In this document: piece by piece, positions 55,339-59,685 of the stretch
Numbering within the stretch: position 1 is the stretch's first letter
How the letters are laid out: each line of letters starts with the position of its first letter
Source: Eubacterium sp. AF22-9
Lineage (GTDB): Bacteria > Bacillota > Clostridia > Lachnospirales > Lachnospiraceae
Length of the DNA stretch: 59,685 nt
Direction: 5' to 3'
NCBI GenBank assembly: GCA_003458705.1
Contig: QRVH01000014.1
Span: 1 to 59,685, forward strand
Translations under genes and position numbers: made by a program
Notes under the pieces: model-generated
What the model was told of the DNA's origin: nothing
Databases searched by the model: none
The model's input: only the letters and a program-made list of their open reading frames with translations

Positions 55339-56322
55339 CTACTTTGCAGTCATCTTAGAAAGTGCTTCGTTGTAATCATTCTCTGAATATTCTTTCAATA
55401 TATCCTTTTTAGATATCCCATATTTAATCATAAAAATAATTGCATTTAATGTTGCAGTCTTAAATCCCTGCTCACTGCCAGACTTAAATCCATCCCGTCT
55501 GGCTTCATCATAATACTCTCTCAATGCTTCACACATAACCACCGACTCCCCTTTCTTTTTCTGACTTAATTCAAGAAATTCTTCACTAGATGTGATCTTC
55601 CCAATCATCCAGAATAATTCACCGTCTACTTCCGTTCCATCATACTTTGAATATATATAATCTATATTCTTCTTATAAATATTGCTTACCACATCAAATA
55701 ATATTCTTACATCTTCATTATGGAACAAAAGTCTCCCAGAATCAAGCATCTGCACAAGATTAATCTGATAATCTGCAAATAAATCCACAAAACGTTCTGG
55801 CATATCAACCATCATATCTTTTAATGATACAGGTCCATCCCATTCCTTTTCTCCATAATAAAGTATGATATTAATTATCGGATGAAATCTGTCGTCCTTC
55901 TTAATTCCAGATAAGAATTCATCCGCATCAACTGCCTTAACGCCATTATCCTTATTCCACTTCCTGACCCCTTCAAATTCTTTCAGATACCCAAGCGAAT
56001 CATAAACCATTGTTCTAAGCGGCATCCCATAGTGAATGTGTTCCTGTATCTCCAATCCTAATACAACTAATTCCACTCCATCAAAATTCTTCTTAACAAC
56101 ATCCCTGAATCTTCCAAGAGACAACTTATAATCATCCGCCATAATAACCCCGGACACATCAGTGTCCATCTCCTCCAGATTATCCGGCTTAACAACCTGT
56201 TCTCCTCCAAATAGCACAGCATTGAAAAGGTCTGCAAAATGTTCATTATCCCGCCAAAAGCTTTTACTTACTGTGTCTTTCTTAGTCTTATCAACCAGTT
56301 TCCTCTCATTATCTTTCCCCAT
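55339..56322 (-). CDS. Rpn-family recombination-promoting nuclease / putative transposase
   Basis: The 327-aa protein matches the PD-(D/E)XK Rpn family (Transposase_31 type): the start KSFWRDNEHFADLFNAVLFGG, an acidic core (VELVVLGLEIQEHIHYGMPLRTMVYDSLGY, the E.Q type active site), then HPIINIILYYGEKEWDGPVSL. The C-terminal third is helical and ends with related GFKSGSEQGFKTA segments, which are known to vary in copy number. Rpn proteins cut DNA and are common in Lachnospiraceae. It is monocistronic with its own promoter and terminator. GAGGAGG lies three bases before the ATG. Confidence 0.88.
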   Translation of the reverse strand: MGKDNERKLVDKTKKDTVSKSFWRDNEHFADLFNAVLFGGEQVVKPDNLEEMDTDVSGVIMADDYKLSLGRFRDVVKKNFDGVELVVLGLEIQEHIHYGMPLRTMVYDSLGYLKEFEGVRKWNKDNGVKAVDADEFLSGIKKDDRFHPIINIILYYGEKEWDGPVSLKDMMVDMPERFVDLFADYQINLVQMLDSGRLLFHNEDVRILFDVVSNIYKKNIDYIYSKYDGTEVDGELFWMIGKITSSEEFLELSQKKKGESVVMCEALREYYDEARRDGFKSGSEQGFKTATLNAIIFMIKYGISKKDILKEYSENDYNEALSKMTAK

Positions 56323-56392
56323 ATGCCTCCTCTGAACGCTCTTAAAACGCCTATCCCTTCTGTATACCGCGCTGCGTTATCAATGTGTAAGT

Positions 56393-56421
56393 ATATTAAC
56401 ATTATAATTAGCATACGTCAA
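56393..56421 (-). promoter_or_regulatory. promoter of the Rpn nuclease gene
   Basis: The minus strand has TTGACG (56416-56421), a 17-bp spacer and TAATAT (56393-56398), followed by about 65 nt to the ATG. The surrounding DNA is very A/T rich. Confidence 0.75.
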
Positions 56422-56462
56422 TATATATTTATATAATAAATTATAAATATATATATGCGTAT

Positions 56463-56500
56463 AAAAAAACCAGAAGCCTTCCTACGCTTCTGGTTTTTCT
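56463..56500 (-). terminator. terminator after the DUF5057-like gene
   Basis: A perfect 9-bp stem ACCAGAAGC / GCTTCTGGT with an 8-nt loop has A/T tracts on both sides, so it can work in both directions. On the minus strand it follows the stop at 56512 by 12 bp. Confidence 0.88.
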
Positions 56501-56511
56501 ACATTATAAAT

Positions 56512-59500
56512 TTAATCTAAAGGAATAAGGTCTCTGTTATAATGTATTATCTCTGCATAACCTACATTATTCCTGCTATCTACAGCCTGAATACCAATCT
56601 TTAACTCACCCTTAAGCAGCTTATCCTTCATATTTAAATCACTGACAGCATACAAATTAAATTTATATTGCTTACCACTTAATACTGATTGAGCCGGCTT
56701 ATAGGAAACAATATTTCCATCTTCATCAAGATAGCCTAACAACTTATCGCCAGATGATGAATCTGAATCATATTTATCATTTGAATTAGCATCGTAGTAT
56801 ACAAATGCAGATGAAATTCTTCCTGTTCCATCAATAAGATCCGGAATCTGATATTATATAATCAATATAAAATTCAGATGAACTTATTAACTGAAGATAG
56901 AAACTCTTAGAGAATAAATGGTCATTCTCCATACTTGTATTAGGATACTCTACCTGAGGTGGCATATTACCAGCAAGCAATGCTCTTACAAATGTATTAA
57001 CAAACACTTTCATTTCATCAGATGATTCACCTGTGACTTTTGAATGTCCTGCACTTGTATAAGTAACATTTCCATATGAGTACGCATAATAATTGCTTAT
57101 TGCATCCTGTCCTGTGCAGCTGAAGTAATCACTCATTGCATATCCCTTATCATCCGTTGATGATGTTTCACCTAATGTATACCATACAACAACTTCATCT
57201 CCTGCTGAACCATTAGGTTTAGTTGCTCCCTCTTCAAGGTTAAGCGCAAAATACTGTCCATGTGTACAAGCAACACTTATTTCCGCTCCGGATACATCAT
57301 ATGGATAAGATGTTATCTGTCCATCATTAAGCTTCTGAACCTTATTTGTAGTTCTTGTAGGTGTATGTTTGTCTTTGCCATTTGAATCTTTATATTTTAC
57401 ATTTGTCTTAATCAATGTCATTTTATTCTGTTCTGAATCATACTTCATATATGACATAGATGGCTTATCAGAATTATTATCATAATTCAGCTTATACATT
57501 AACGAATCAGATAATGATAATCCCGTCTTCATTCCTATTTCAGACTTAAATGTTTTAGTAGAATATGATAACTCGTCATATTTTCCAACTGCAACCTTAG
57601 ATGTTCCACTATTCTTCTTATAAGACAACGCATCATGTGTAAACAGCACTGAATTTCCTGCATCAATATAATCTTTTATGGCGTTTACAGCATTATCAGA
57701 TAAATCTCCTTTATTGCCATAATCATCAGCAAGACCAAGAACAAGCATAGAATAATTATTAAGTTCTGCAAGTATATTATCTCTGCTTCCTAAATCATTA
57801 AGCTGACTTTTTGTTTTCTTGTCAATACTGATATTAAGTCCTGTTATGCCCTTAATATTATTGTATGCCTTCATGAAATCAGAGCCATCACTTAAATCAA
57901 GATTTGACAATTCTGTATCGCCATCTGTTGCAACAATCTGTAAAACCTTAATTGTTGTTTTTCCATCACCTTCAATGGCAAATGCACCATCACTATTCTT
58001 GACCTGACCGGTCTTGGTATTCTCTATTCTGACACGCCATGCAACATATCCGTTCATACCCGTAGGAATCTTTATGTCTGACACCGTATATGTTCCGGCA
58101 CTTGCCTGTGTAAATGCTATACCATCCACACCGCCATATATAAGCTCCGCATCCTCAGTACTAACATCTTCAGAGAAAATACTATCTCTGTTTCTGTCAA
58201 CATATATCTTTATCTTATATTCACCGGCATCAAGATAACCGCTGAATGTAAGACCATTCTTCAAAGAACTCTTTTTAACAACCGATTTCGTTTTCTTGTA
58301 ATCAGCCAGAGTACATGTAATTTCATTCCTTGGTTTCTGTACATATCTTATTGAATATGTTAAAGGAATTGGATTAACCACTGTCTTTGAACCGTCTTTA
58401 GATGTAGTTGTAGCAATATCAAAATCAGCTGATGAAATATTAGAAAATGATTTCTTGTCAGCTCTGAGCATTTCTGTCAGTTTTTCCATTGTGAAATAAC
58501 TGTTTACATTATTCTTTTCTGCGCTCTTGCTGCTGTCACCTATTACCGATTTAATATCATCATATATCTCATCATCAATAACAATTGGCAGACCTCTGTA
58601 TATGTATTCCTTAAGATTATTATACATCTTATCTGTCATATCATTACCGTTAAGCTTGGTTCCTGATACTCCTGTACTAATCTCTGTTCCGGTATTATAT
58701 ACTTTTCCGAATACACTTGTGTTAAGACCACCTGATGTATATGCACCAAAAACAATTAAATCATATTCTGATGATAAATCTTTATTTAATCCATTAAATG
58801 CATTCATAGAACAATGGTCAATTGTAACTTCAACATCGTCCGCAGACAAATTAAGCCATCCGGCAACTACATATTTATCATTATCAGATGTAAATCTGTA
58901 ATATCCTGCCGGTTCAATTTCCAACACACGTATAGACTTAACCTCACCAGTATCATAATCACCAAGAATATATCTTATGGCATCAAACGTTCCTAACTTA
59001 TCTTTGCCATATACCTTCTTGGCATCATCATAGAATGTACCCTTGTATTTGCCATTAGAATAATAGTCATCCTGAACTAAAATATCAGATGTAAAACCAT
59101 GTGACATCTGTGAACCGCCATTAAACTCAAAAGAATCTCTTGTAAGTATATCCTGTCTATCCTGCGTTGTAGCATTATAAACAGGGTAATAACTTTCACC
59201 ATTACCATGTTTATTAGGATATGGTCTTCCATTGCTTGACGGACCATAAACATTAACGCCCCATGATGCATATTCTATATTACCTGCAATATACATATCA
59301 GACTTAATTGGAAGATCATCCTTTTTGCCGCTATATGTATAATCTGTTTTATCAGATTCATTCCAATGCAAATACACCCTTATATTATTGCTGTTATCAA
59401 TATATATTCCACCACAATTTCCATAATACTCAGTGTCGCTCACTTTGTAATGTAAAAAATCCTTAACAAAGTATGGGCTTTCCAGACCACTTGTAATAAT

Positions 59501-59685
59501 AAGTGCCTTTCCTATATTAGTTGACATGCTCTTATCAGTTGAAGCGTATAATATTGCTTTAGCTTCCTTTGATTTTTTTACAATCAAATGCATAGCAACA
59601 TCTGCTTTTAAATCACATGAAGCCCCCCAGTCAGTAACAGATGCTGACGGATAAAAATCACTTGTATATCCATTTTTTATTTTTC
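56512..59685 (-). CDS. large surface-type protein, possibly DUF5057 family; 5' end cut off, frameshifted
   Basis: The reading frame is open to the right edge (upstream of 59593 it reads GYTSDFYPSASVTDWGASCDLKADVA), so the real start lies outside. More than 1000 aa are visible, rich in Asn, Ser, Thr and Tyr. Two flavodoxin- or GATase-like modules recur: IRVLEIEPAGYYRF with SSEYDLIVFGAYTS, and IKVLQIVATDGD with YSMLVLGLADDYG plus a following GNSVLFTHDAL. Between them is an Ig-like region (NGLTFSGYLDAGEYKIKIYVDRN). The 920-aa frame stops near 56832. The C-terminus continues in another frame (IPDLIDGTGRISSAFVYYDANS ... GYAEIIHYNRDLIPLD) to 56512. A one-base change near 56855 joins them. The DUF5057 name is tentative. 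Confidence 0.75.

Noticed and set aside
55200-56511. Insertion sequence around the Rpn gene
   Set aside because: Despite the family name putative transposase, I found no terminal inverted repeats or target duplication flanking it.

Overview
The window looks like a chromosomal segment of an AT-rich, motile Gram-positive anaerobe of the class Clostridia, probably a Lachnospiraceae member (Roseburia, Agathobacter or Lachnospira/Eubacterium eligens type). The basis is the PolC-type polymerase, the MEP isoprenoid pathway, the CheC/CheD/FliY chemotaxis system, CodY, the Rpn-family nuclease and the clean GGAGG ribosome binding sites. The genus is an inference. All recognisable genes lie on the minus strand, so the window reads from right to left in transcription order.

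Right edge (59685 to about 55300): the 3' part of a large extracellular-type protein (possibly DUF5057 family), then a monocistronic Rpn/PD-(D/E)XK nuclease with its own promoter and terminator. Next is a comM-dprA-topA-codY unit ending in a terminator at 49529-49559. A sigma-A-like promoter at 49491-49518 then opens the fla/che supercluster: flgB flgC fliE fliF fliG fliH fliI fliJ ylxF-like fliK flgD, a TIGR02530-type gene and flgE, ending in a strong terminator at 38016-38046. A second promoter (37964-37992) starts flbD motA motB fliL fliM fliY cheY fliO fliP fliQ fliR flhB flhA flhF flhG, a PilZ gene, cheB cheA cheW cheC cheD, a small membrane protein gene, sigD, fapA, a small unknown gene, a SwrB-position coiled-coil gene and an MltG-like gene.

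The translation and envelope block follows: rpsB-tsf (own promoter and structured leader), a bactofilin, pyrH, frr, uppS, cdsA, dxr, rseP, ispG, polC. The last segment holds four tandem terminator-like hairpins with conserved arms (490-763), then the promoter, leader and first bases of a 16S rRNA gene running off the left edge. The order is strikingly parallel to the Bacillus subtilis smf-topA...codY-fla/che-sigD-swrB-rpsB-tsf-pyrH-frr-uppS-cdsA-dxr-rasP-proS-polC region. Here motAB and flbD are inserted, and ispG sits in the place of proS.

Seven genes (ispG, dxr, flhB, fliY, fliG, dprA and the DUF5057-like gene) are split by small indels, most of them one base in a short homopolymer. Several are essential or highly conserved, so consensus sequencing errors are the likeliest explanation. 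The dprA break hides a complete C-terminal winged-helix domain that ordinary ORF calling misses. I found no tRNA, CRISPR array, insertion sequence or prophage.
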